Shown piece by piece: positions 6,826-11,914 of a stretch of DNA of 14,045 bases (positions within the stretch are counted from its first letter, which is position 1; each line of letters opens with the position of its first letter). The notes below the pieces were generated by a model. The model was given only the letters and a program-made list of their open reading frames with translations, was not told the origin of the DNA and made no database searches. Made by a program: the position numbers and the translations under genes. The DNA comes from Actinomycetota bacterium (GTDB taxonomy: Bacteria > Actinomycetota > Acidimicrobiia > Acidimicrobiales > Acidimicrobiaceae). The stretch spans positions 1-14,045 of the forward strand of contig DAHVOF010000090.1 in assembly GCA_027318945.1 (NCBI GenBank). Direction: 5' to 3'.

Positions 6826-7183
6826 CTCAGAACTAGCAGTTGTCCAGCTATTCCACGAGTGCGGACTTAAAACCTGGCAGGATGATCACCGCCGCTGGGT
6901 CGCCCGCCCGTCAATTTCTCGATCAACGCCGTCCGCTTCCCAGACTGAACCAACCCCCGAACCGCGCAGCCCATCATCCTCATCTCCGAAGTCTCCCGCC
7001 GTCTCCGTTCCAGTGACCTCAGACCCGCCCCCGGAAGACCCTAAAGCTGATGCCGCTGCTCGCCGTGCCGCAAACCGTCAGCTCATCCATCAGGTGGCCG
7101 AGTCCAACGGTCCAGCCGAGTCCAACGGCCCAGTCGAATCCACCGGCCCAACTGCATCCCCCGACCTGGAGCTGGACATATGA
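6812..7183 (+). CDS. Proline/serine-rich hypothetical protein with C-terminal peptide repeats
   Basis: 123 residues from ATG 6812, which has GGAG six bases upstream; ATG 6800 is an alternative. It overlaps the previous gene by 14 bases. A short folded-looking N-terminus (about 1-35, with two conserved-looking tryptophans in KTWQDDHRRWVAR) is followed by a disordered Pro/Ser/Thr-rich stretch, a short basic Ala/Arg segment and three six-residue repeats of the form A/V-E-S-N/T-G-P encoded at 7097-7150. It is the last gene of the operon before the rep leader. Function is unknown; a linker or adaptor protein is possible. Confidence 0.6.
   Translation: MTSINSELAVVQLFHECGLKTWQDDHRRWVARPSISRSTPSASQTEPTPEPRSPSSSSPKSPAVSVPVTSDPPPEDPKADAAARRAANRQLIHQVAESNGPAESNGPVESTGPTASPDLELDI
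7097..7150 (+). repeat. Three tandem 18-bp coding repeats
   Basis: Three consecutive 18-bp units (7097-7114, 7115-7132, 7133-7150) encode AESNGP, AESNGP and VESTGP in frame. The first two differ at one base, and the third is more diverged. This suggests slippage-type expansion in a disordered protein tail. Confidence 0.75.
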
Positions 7184-7216
7184 GACACAAGCAGCGAATG
7201 AAAGTTCAAAAGAAAT

Positions 7217-7236
7217 TTGAAGCTTTTTGCTTTCAA
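7217..7236. repeat. AT-rich hairpin upstream of rep
   Basis: TTGAA-GC-TTTTT-GC-TTTCAA forms an imperfect stem (TTGAA/TTCAA and GC/GC with a one-base bulge). It lies 34 bp past the stop of the preceding gene and could be a weak terminator for the transfer operon or part of the replication origin. Confidence 0.35.
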
Positions 7237-7256
7237 GCCGTCACATTGGCCCAAAA

Positions 7257-7268
7257 CCTGCATACACA
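7257..7268 (+). promoter_or_regulatory. Candidate promoter -10 of the rep-xis unit
   Basis: CCTGCATACACA shares CCTGCATA with the region before the transfer operon (3555) and is followed by CATACATAG. It lies about 80 bp before rep and would give a leader containing the 7293-7327 hairpin. This assignment is tentative. Confidence 0.25.
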
Positions 7269-7292
7269 CATACATAGTAGGAACGTAAAAAA

Positions 7293-7327
7293 ATCAGCCG
7301 GGCCGTCTTGCAGGCAACCCGACTGAT
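7293..7327 (+). promoter_or_regulatory. Stem-loop in the rep leader (operator, translational control or replication origin)
   Basis: ATCAGCCGGG (7293-7302) pairs with CCCGACTGAT (7318-7327) with one mismatch. The 15-nt loop can form a short inner GCC/GGC stem. It lies 21 bases before the rep ATG. Rolling-circle initiators often nick at a hairpin near their own gene, and hairpins in rep leaders often limit Rep synthesis. The sequence cannot tell these apart. Confidence 0.45.
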
Positions 7328-7348
7328 CAACAAAAGAAAGTAATAACA

Positions 7349-8830
7349 ATGTCTCACACCAGTAGACGAAAAGCAAGACAGGCAGAGCAGTCGTTACAGC
7401 CCGCCCGCCGTGTTATTGGCCTGGACACTCAGCTCACCCCCGAGCAAGAGGTTGTCCTTTTCTCCCGTTCCGGCAAATCGTTGCTGTCGTTTATTCGCGC
7501 CGCCGAAACTTGCCACTACTGCCGCCGCCCCATTTTCATTGCTCCCGGTGCTACGGGTGAAGGGGGATTCGGTGAGAGCTATCAGATGTTGTATCCCCTC
7601 AAATGCGGCTCCCGCTTGCCCGAAGTCTGCCCTGGCTGTGCCGCGCTCTACGGCATTGACGCGAAACGGTTGATCAGTCTTGGCTTGGAGGGCGACGGCG
7701 AGACTGTTCCTTGCAGTGTCAGCGAGCATCATCGAGTATTTTTCACTATCACTGAGCCAGGTCTGGGCGGTGTGCACCACTATGTTGAACGGAAGAAGGG
7801 AACCCCTGGCATCTGCCACCCCGGCAAAAAGGTGCCCTGTCCAGATGACGACCGATTTTCGCATTCTTGCGGCAAGATTCATAAGAAAGACGACGCTGAG
7901 CTTGGCACCCCCTTGTGTCCGTCTCACTACGATACGGTCGGTCAAATTTTGCACAATGCTATTATGCCGGATCTTTACGATCGCTGGAAGCGGGATACGG
8001 TTCGTGAGCTCGAAAAGATGCTCCATCTGAACCGCGACGAGTTGCAGGAGCATGCAAATCTTGTGTTTGTCAAGGTTGCGGAAACTCAGCTCAGGGGCGC
8101 GATCCATTTTCACGGATTCGCCCGGCTCGACGGCCCGAACGGTCAGGCTTCAGAGCCGACGAAGCCGATAACCGACCAGCAGATCGTCAAGGCAATGACC
8201 AAGGCTGCCAGGAAGACTGTCGTGCATAAAAAGTTCGAGGATCCGGAAGGTCTGTACCCGACGCTGGAGAGGGATTTCCGTCTTGGTGAACAGTTCGACG
8301 TAATTGTGATTAATGACAAGAACGCCAAGTTCTTCGCCAAGTACGCTGCTAAATATGTTACAAAGGGAATTTCGGACGCGAAGGGATTCGCTCACGAATT
8401 TCGATCTCTCGCGCAGATCGACGCGCTGCCTGATTCTGCTTGGTGGCCGCGTCAACTCGCGCACGTATGTTGGATCATGGGAGAGGACCCCCGCTTTAAA
8501 TCACTGAATCTGAAAAAGCGCGCCAATGCGCTGGGGTTTCCGAATCGCGTCCTCTCCGCCTCTCACGGCTGGAGTGTGAGCTTTACTCAACTCAAGCAGC
8601 TCCGCAAGGCATGGGCGATTGAGCACCAGGGCGATCGCCCGCAGCAGTTGAATCTTTCCCGCGAGCTCTTCGAAGATGACACGGTGACTTGGGGTGTGGT
8701 TGCGACCGGTTGGCATTCTCCGCTTGATGCGCTTGCTGTTCGTTCCTGGTGGCGACAGACCGAGGAGGACCGAGAAATTGAGTTGGCCGCTCGTAGAGAG
8801 CAGCTTAGGTACGAGCGGATGGTGGCGTGA
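7349..8830 (+). CDS. RepSA-like rolling-circle replication initiator (HUH endonuclease) of an AICE
   Basis: 493 residues. The pattern fits actinobacterial AICE initiators: paired cysteines (CHYC at 55-58; CG...VCPGC at 86-97), PLCPSHYD near 188-194, VKVAETQLRGAIHFHGFARLDG with the metal-binding HUH pair H253/H255, and FAKYAAKYVTKG with catalytic tyrosine candidates Y332 and Y336. Such proteins nick the double-strand origin after excision and start rolling-circle copying. The start has only a weak AAAG-type ribosome site, consistent with low expression. It is followed two bases later by the excisionase gene, as in pSAM2 (repSA-xis-int). The extra CHP...C...HSCG cysteine/histidine cluster at about 155-175 probably binds zinc. 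The protein looks full length and intact. Confidence 0.88.
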   Translation: MSHTSRRKARQAEQSLQPARRVIGLDTQLTPEQEVVLFSRSGKSLLSFIRAAETCHYCRRPIFIAPGATGEGGFGESYQMLYPLKCGSRLPEVCPGCAALYGIDAKRLISLGLEGDGETVPCSVSEHHRVFFTITEPGLGGVHHYVERKKGTPGICHPGKKVPCPDDDRFSHSCGKIHKKDDAELGTPLCPSHYDTVGQILHNAIMPDLYDRWKRDTVRELEKMLHLNRDELQEHANLVFVKVAETQLRGAIHFHGFARLDGPNGQASEPTKPITDQQIVKAMTKAARKTVVHKKFEDPEGLYPTLERDFRLGEQFDVIVINDKNAKFFAKYAAKYVTKGISDAKGFAHEFRSLAQIDALPDSAWWPRQLAHVCWIMGEDPRFKSLNLKKRANALGFPNRVLSASHGWSVSFTQLKQLRKAWAIEHQGDRPQQLNLSRELFEDDTVTWGVVATGWHSPLDALAVRSWWRQTEEDREIELAARREQLRYERMVA

Positions 8831-8831
8831 A

Positions 8832-9056
8832 ATGAGCAAGAAGCATGGAAAAAATCGGAATTCAAACCCGCCAAATCGAATCCTGACTATCACCGAGGCC
8901 GCAGCCGAACTTCGCTTGTCGACGAATACCGTCCGCAAACTGTTACATGATGGTCGTCTCAAAGGGGTTCGGACTGGGCCGTATGGAGGCAAGTGGCGCA
9001 TCTCCCAGCGGGCTATCAATGAGTTTCTGATGAGCGACCCTGGAGTGTGCGTGTAG
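8832..9056 (+). CDS. Excisionase-type helix-turn-helix protein (AICE Xis)
   Basis: 74 residues. ATG 8832 lies one base after the rep stop. Residues about 18-50 (LTITEAAAELRLSTNTVRKLLHDGRLKGVRTG) form the MerR/BldC-like winged helix-turn-helix of the excisionase family, with the wing in GGKWRISQRAINEFL. In AICEs Xis binds near the attachment sites and drives the integrase toward excision; it can also act as a regulator. The basic N-terminus suits DNA binding. The usual integrase gene should follow, overlapping or within a few bases. Instead a convergent toxin-antitoxin operon is found, so this Xis has no visible partner here. Confidence 0.85.
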   Translation: MSKKHGKNRNSNPPNRILTITEAAAELRLSTNTVRKLLHDGRLKGVRTGPYGGKWRISQRAINEFLMSDPGVCV

Positions 9057-9064
9057 CAAACAAG

Positions 9065-9346
9065 CTATTGTCGGCGGCGATAGACATCGGAACGATGCGC
9101 AATCGCCTGGATCCTGATACGCTGTTTCTCTCGGTCGATTTCGTAGAGTATGCGGTAATCGCCACGGTGGGCGCTGTAAAGTCCTTCGAGTTCAAAGTGC
9201 AAAGCCTTACCGACGCGATATGGAGAAGCCGCAAGTGGACCGTATAGGTATTCCAACGCCGAGATCGCGATCTTTTCAGGAAGCCGCTCTAATGATCGGA
9301 GAGCCGTGGGAGACCATTCAACCTCAAAGGACTCTGATGCAGTCAA
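9065..9346 (-). CDS. RelE/ParE-family toxin (probable mRNA interferase)
   Basis: 93 residues, the usual size. RelE-fold pattern: VEWSPTALRSLERLP in the first strand and helix, KALHFELEGLYSAHRGDYRILYEID (about 47-71) and IRIQAIAHRSDVYRR at the end. The RGDYR and AHRSDVY motifs are typical of RelE toxins that cut mRNA on the ribosome. Its ATG overlaps the antitoxin stop by four bases (ATGA), the standard coupled arrangement with the antitoxin first. It points toward the excisionase gene, ending eight bases from it. It probably stabilises the element. Confidence 0.88.
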   Translation of the reverse strand: MTASESFEVEWSPTALRSLERLPEKIAISALEYLYGPLAASPYRVGKALHFELEGLYSAHRGDYRILYEIDREKQRIRIQAIAHRSDVYRRRQ

Positions 9347-9627
9347 GGTTTTCGAATGAGTCTTAGCGCCTCATCCTTGGTGAGAAAGACGCCTTTACCT
9401 TCCGCCGTCTCCCTTCTTGCCTGGCGGATATCATCGAAGAGTTCGGCATTACTGAGAATTTCCAAGGTTTCTTCGAGAGACTCCAAGTCGTCGATGCTGA
9501 TTAGAACTGCTGCAGGACGACCGTGCTTGGTAATGACGACGCGCCCATGTTCGCGCTCAAGCTGATCAACTATCTGTGAAAGTCGATTCTTGGCATCTGC
9601 CAAGGCAAGCTGTTCAGAAAGATTCAT
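9343..9627 (-). CDS. Phd/YefM-family antitoxin
   Basis: 94 residues from ATG 9627. Upstream in-frame starts would add a run not typical of the family and would read through the palindrome at 9629. Residues 7-46 (LALADAKNRLSQIVDQLEREHG, then RVVITKHGRPAAVLIS) are the Phd/YefM N-terminal DNA-binding dimer. The acidic C-terminal half (about 50-90) would wrap the toxin. It is co-transcribed with the RelE-like toxin. The palindrome just upstream, overlapping a TATACT-like -10, fits autoregulation by the antitoxin. No ribosome site is obvious, so the message may be nearly leaderless. Confidence 0.88.
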   Translation of the reverse strand: MNLSEQLALADAKNRLSQIVDQLEREHGRVVITKHGRPAAVLISIDDLESLEETLEILSNAELFDDIRQARRETAEGKGVFLTKDEALRLIRKP

Positions 9628-9628
9628 G

Positions 9629-9642
9629 GCTATAAGTATAGC
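9629..9642. promoter_or_regulatory. Palindromic operator/promoter of the toxin-antitoxin operon
   Basis: GCTATA-AG-TATAGC is a perfect 6-bp-arm palindrome directly before the antitoxin start. It contains a TATACT -10-like hexamer on the minus strand. Phd/YefM antitoxins repress their own operons from such short palindromes at the promoter, so this is a good operator candidate. Confidence 0.55.
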
Positions 9643-9823
9643 TAGTTTCTGTTGTTGTATCTCCTGGTGTACGTAAAACGTCAGCGTCGCGCTCACATCA
9701 CCAACATCAAAGCCCAGACAACCCTGGTCCCGCCACGGAGTCTGTCAGGTAGCTTCAAGGTGGTATATTGGAGCGAAACCGGGATCAGTGGCGTGGCGCT
9801 TAGACCCAGATCCTTAAGGCCCC

Positions 9824-9854
9824 GGTCTCGTCCAAGCGAGACCTGCGGATTTTT
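9824..9854 (+). terminator. Hairpin followed by T-run, possible intrinsic terminator
   Basis: GGTCTCG (9824-9830) and CGAGACC (9837-9843) pair perfectly around TCCAAG. GCGGATTTTTC follows, with the T-run at 9850-9854. The six-base gap before the Ts makes it less than ideal. No clear plus-strand gene feeds into it now, so it may be left over from a lost gene (for example an integrase). Confidence 0.4.
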
Positions 9855-9995
9855 CTACGGACTGAATTTCGGTGCTTAAAAAAGTGCTTAATTTCTTGTG
9901 CAAAGCTGTTACGCTCTTGTATTTGCTGGGTGGCCCACATACGTTGAGCTGCGTATATGGTATTTCTGATTAGCCCTGAAATCTCTTGTGTAGAA

Positions 9996-10037
9996 CTCGT
10001 AATGAGCAGGTCAGGGGTTCGAATCCCCTCTCGGGCT
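9996..10037 (+). other. 3' half of a tRNA-Thr(CGU) gene: probable attachment-site scar
   Basis: The sequence reads as the end of a tRNA: anticodon loop CTCGTAA (anticodon CGT), TGAGC as the 3' anticodon stem, variable loop, T arm AGGGG-TTCGAAT-CCCCT, acceptor strand CTCGGGC and discriminator T. The 5' half is absent: the bases before the loop (TAGAA) do not pair with TGAGC, and neither a D arm nor a GCCCGAG acceptor strand is upstream. AICE and phage integrases recombine in the tRNA from the anticodon loop to the 3' end and leave exactly this duplicate. No second copy is visible in the window, so the functional tRNA gene must be elsewhere. Confidence 0.7.
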
Positions 10038-10099
10038 CAGGTCAGAGGCTGTTTTAGTTTTTGGGTTGACAGTCATACCTAATGTTGCAACTTTGCTAG

Positions 10100-10291
10100 A
10101 CAGCGGGACAGAAGCAAAAAGTCGGTTCGGGCGTCTGGAAACTGAGTGTCCCAGCTGGCAAAGATTCGGTAAGTGGCAAGAATGTCTACGGCTGGAAGAA
10201 TCAGTACCGCGGCGCGAAGGCAACTGAGGCCAATGGAATGAACGAGCCCGAAGCAGAGAACATCCTTGCGAAAGTTTGTCGCTTGATTTGA
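10100..10291 (+). pseudogene. Tyrosine integrase remnant (N-terminal arm-binding domain only)
   Basis: An open stretch of 63 codons between TAG 10097 and TGA 10289, without a good start codon, reads GSGVWKLSVPAGKDSVSGKN, then WKNQYRGAKATEA, then EAENILAKV. This matches the AP2-like arm-type DNA-binding domain of phage and AICE integrases (G-x-W-x-L-x-V-x-x-G-x-D-x-x-x-G-K, then RG-x-K-x-x-EA). The catalytic domain is missing. It lies about 60 bp outside the tRNA-Thr scar, on the chromosomal side, so it may belong to an older or tandem element that used the same site rather than to the AICE-like element to the left. The call rests on pattern recognition of a short stretch. Confidence 0.5.
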
Positions 10292-10544
10292 AGTCCTCTT
10301 CTCGATCGACGAAATAACTATCTAGGCCAAACTGGGAGAAAATGTCGAATCAGATTGGGAGCTTCTAATCGAGCTTCAGGCCTTGGCGGAAAAAGTCACC
10401 ACAGAAGGGGACAGTGAAGCAGAAATGTTGATTGGCAAGACATGACAAATTGCAAGACAGGCAGAAACTATTGGCAGATCGGGCTAAGTGCTGACGATCG
10501 CAGACTGCATCTTGACTACATCAGAGTATAAGTTTTCATAGAGC

Positions 10545-10570
10545 GGAATTTTATATCTAACCAAATTGTT
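10545..10570 (+). promoter_or_regulatory. SigR/SigH-type promoter of the ECF sigma gene (GGAAT-N18-GTT)
   Basis: GGAAT at 10545-10549 and GTT at 10568-10570 are separated by exactly 18 bases, the consensus of SigR (Streptomyces) and SigH (mycobacteria) promoters. It lies 11 bases before GTG 10582, so transcription would begin close to the start codon. It implies that the sigma factor activates its own gene. Confidence 0.75.
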
Positions 10571-10581
10571 TACATATTTCG

Positions 10582-11205
10582 GTGGCGGTTTCATCTATTT
10601 CGGCTACGTTTGGTTGCGTGGCTGATCAGGAAAAGTTTGCGGAGCAGGCAGGGGAGTACATGGATGCGCTCTATGGTGCTGCTTTGCGCATGACGAGAAA
10701 TGCCGCCGATGCAGAGGATTTGCTTCAAGAGACGTTTCTCAAGGCATATAGGGGATTTGGCACCTTTCAAGAGGGGACCAACCTTAAGGCCTGGTTGTAC
10801 CGGATCCTGACGAATACGTTCATAAATGCTTATCGGGCGAAGCAGAGACGCCCAGATGAAAGTGGATTGGACGACATAGAGGATCTTTATCTTTACCGAA
10901 GAATCGGCGCCCTCGAGGGGGGAACCGCTGGGAAAAGTGCTGAAGAAGAAGTTCTGGAGAGATTTACAGATACCGACGTTAAAGAGGCAATTGAGTCACT
11001 TCCGGAACAGTTTCGTATTGCTGTGCTGTTATCAGATGTAGAAGGTTTTTCTTACAAGGAGATCTCCGATATAGTCGGTGTCCCTCTCGGGACTGTAATG
11101 AGCCGGCTCCACCGGGGAAGACGGGCACTGCAAAAGGCACTGGTCGAGGTTGGCATGCGTAGGGGTTTAGGTATTGGCGATGATGGACGAGTCTCACGCA
11201 ACTAG
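10582..11205 (+). CDS. sigR: ECF RNA polymerase sigma factor, SigR/SigH (thiol-oxidative stress) type
   Basis: 207 residues. Region 2 spans about 27-90 (ALYGAALRMTRNAADAEDLL, QETFLKAYRGF, WLYRILTNTFINAYR) and region 4 about 133-187 (AIESLPEQFRIAVLLSDVEG, FSYKEISDIVGVPLGTVMSR, LHRGRRAL), the signature of the SigR/SigH/RpoE group. In Actinobacteria it directs thioredoxin, mycothiol and related genes when disulfide stress releases it from its anti-sigma factor. GTG 10582 gives a nearly leaderless start from the promoter at 10545; GTG 10618, just before ADQEKFAEQ, is a reasonable alternative. There is no ribosome site for either. The gene overlaps the anti-sigma gene by 26 bases, indicating coupled translation. 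Confidence 0.92.
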   Translation: MAVSSISATFGCVADQEKFAEQAGEYMDALYGAALRMTRNAADAEDLLQETFLKAYRGFGTFQEGTNLKAWLYRILTNTFINAYRAKQRRPDESGLDDIEDLYLYRRIGALEGGTAGKSAEEEVLERFTDTDVKEAIESLPEQFRIAVLLSDVEGFSYKEISDIVGVPLGTVMSRLHRGRRALQKALVEVGMRRGLGIGDDGRVSRN

Positions 11206-11449
11206 TTCTGGTTCGGGCGGAGATTGTCAAGAGACAATTGCTCGGCTATACACGTTTCTGGACGGAGAACTTACTCAAGATCGGAAGAATAGGATACGGC
11301 GGCATCTCGATGAGTGCTCTCCGTGTCTTGAAGCATACGAGTTCGAATCGGAGTTACGGACCATGATAGCCTCGAAGTCTAAGGATCGATGTCCCGACGA
11401 ACTTAGGGCAAAGGTCGCAGCAATTTTAAGGTACGGGAAAATACTTTAG
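11180..11449 (+). CDS. rsrA: RsrA-like redox-sensing zinc anti-sigma factor (mycothiol-system associated)
   Basis: 89 residues from ATG 11180; ATG 11183 is equally possible. The ZAS motif HLDECSPC (H42-x3-C46-x2-C49) is intact, with flanking cysteines C16 and C71, matching the four-cysteine layout of RsrA. CQETIARLYTFLDGEL is the typical N-terminal helix. In this family zinc-bound protein holds SigR inactive; disulfide formation releases it. The gene overlaps the end of the sigma gene, as expected for a cognate pair. No membrane segment is seen, so it is a cytoplasmic anti-sigma factor, again like RsrA. Confidence 0.92.
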   Translation: MMDESHATSSGSGGDCQETIARLYTFLDGELTQDRKNRIRRHLDECSPCLEAYEFESELRTMIASKSKDRCPDELRAKVAAILRYGKIL

Positions 11450-11653
11450 GGTAACGGGCTTAGATAACGTCGTAAACAAATTTGTGGAGATCTAGGTTAC
11501 CGTGTAATTTTCAAGCAATCCTAGGGCACGCAAGGCACGACTTTTGGGACACTTTCAGATGCATGCCAACCACAATTTCCCAGAAGCGCATGAGTTCGCA
11601 GTGAAATCTAGCCTGTGAACCACTGCCGTTTCACCGGCGTTGGTCCCGAAAGC

Positions 11654-11663
11654 GAACTGTTCG
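11654..11663. repeat. Short palindrome upstream of the zinc-protein gene
   Basis: CGAAC-T-GTTCG (11653-11663) is an exact palindrome with a one-base centre. It lies 18 bp before the SigR-type -35 element at 11682. The half-sites resemble LexA half-sites, but the spacing is wrong for LexA. It is a possible repressor site. The rest of the gap 11450-11716 shows nothing recognisable. Confidence 0.3.
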
Positions 11664-11681
11664 TACACTAATCGGTTGTCT

Positions 11682-11707
11682 GGAATTTAATTTCAGTTTC
11701 TCAAGTT
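11682..11707 (+). promoter_or_regulatory. Second SigR/SigH-type promoter (GGAAT-N18-GTT)
   Basis: GGAAT at 11682-11686 and GTT at 11705-11707 with exactly 18 bases between, the same as the promoter before the sigma gene. It lies nine bases before ATG 11717, so a leaderless message is likely. Two exact matches with the right orientation and distance in a 1.2-kb stretch argue against chance. Confidence 0.72.
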
Positions 11708-11716
11708 TTACAAGAT

Positions 11717-11905
11717 ATGGCTACTGATGCTATTGGTGCAATGCCGCTGACGAGCGGCGACAAGCCTTCAAGGGCGTACGGAAAAGATCGTGTGTGCAAC
11801 GAGCCAGGCTGCAGCACGAAACTTTCGATTTATAATCGCGGCAAATTCTGCTATCTTCATCAGCCGATAACAGTTCCAAGAACGAGAGGGCGTAAGATCG
11901 CCTGA
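11717..11905 (+). CDS. Small zinc-binding (C-x4-C-x12-C-x2-H) protein
   Basis: 62 residues. Residues 27-48 (VCNEPGCSTKLSIYNRGKFC, then YLHQP) place C27, C32, C45 and H48 as one metal site, a pattern seen in small actinobacterial proteins of unknown role. The ends are flexible and basic (RTRGRK), so nucleic-acid binding is plausible. The ATG has no ribosome site and lies nine bases after a SigR-type promoter, suggesting a leaderless message induced by thiol stress. The metalloprotease gene starts nine bases downstream, so the two are probably co-transcribed. Function is unknown. Confidence 0.72.
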   Translation: MATDAIGAMPLTSGDKPSRAYGKDRVCNEPGCSTKLSIYNRGKFCYLHQPITVPRTRGRKIA

Positions 11906-11914
11906 AAGAGCTCT

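Larger units (their letters stand above)
2318..10037. mobile_element. AICE-like integrative element (minimum visible extent; boundaries uncertain)
   Basis: The gene set is the hallmark of actinomycete integrative and conjugative elements: FtsK/Tra-type translocase, RepSA-like HUH initiator and small helix-turn-helix excisionase, in the order tra-rep-xis, with small membrane proteins, a toxin-antitoxin pair and a tRNA 3'-end scar on the right. The usual integrase gene after xis is absent. The right end is set at the tRNA-Thr fragment (9996-10037). The left end is unknown; the sigma-like gene is taken as the outermost cargo. There is no relaxase or type IV secretion ATPase, as expected for AICEs, which move double-stranded DNA. 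Confidence 0.65.
9643..10581. other. Long gene-poor gap holding the element right end and remnants
   Basis: No intact gene is supported. The frame at 9652-9879 (plus) has no domain or ribosome site. Contents in order: hairpin with T-run (9824-9854), direct repeat GTGCTTAA at 9872 and 9884, imperfect inverted repeat CCACATACG/CGTATATGG (about 9932-9960), tRNA-Thr 3' half (9996-10037), integrase N-terminal remnant (10100-10291), an unassigned 39-codon open stretch (10326-10442) between stops, and the ECF sigma promoter (10545-10570). Confidence 0.6.

Noticed and set aside
9652..9879. 75-codon plus-strand frame
   Set aside because: Arg/Ser-rich, no domain, no ribosome site, and runs through a hairpin with T-run.
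10011..10223. Minus-strand 70-codon frame ending SPRGDSNP
   Set aside because: That ending is what the reverse complement of a tRNA T arm and acceptor encodes; it is a frequent spurious gene call.
10326..10442. 39-codon open stretch (ENVESDWELLIELQALAEKV) between stops
   Set aside because: Looks protein-like and might be a remnant, but is too short, lacks a start and matches nothing I recognise.
11653..11663. CGAAC-T-GTTCG as a LexA box
   Set aside because: One-base centre instead of four; LexA half-sites would be on the wrong helical phase. Kept only as an unexplained palindrome.
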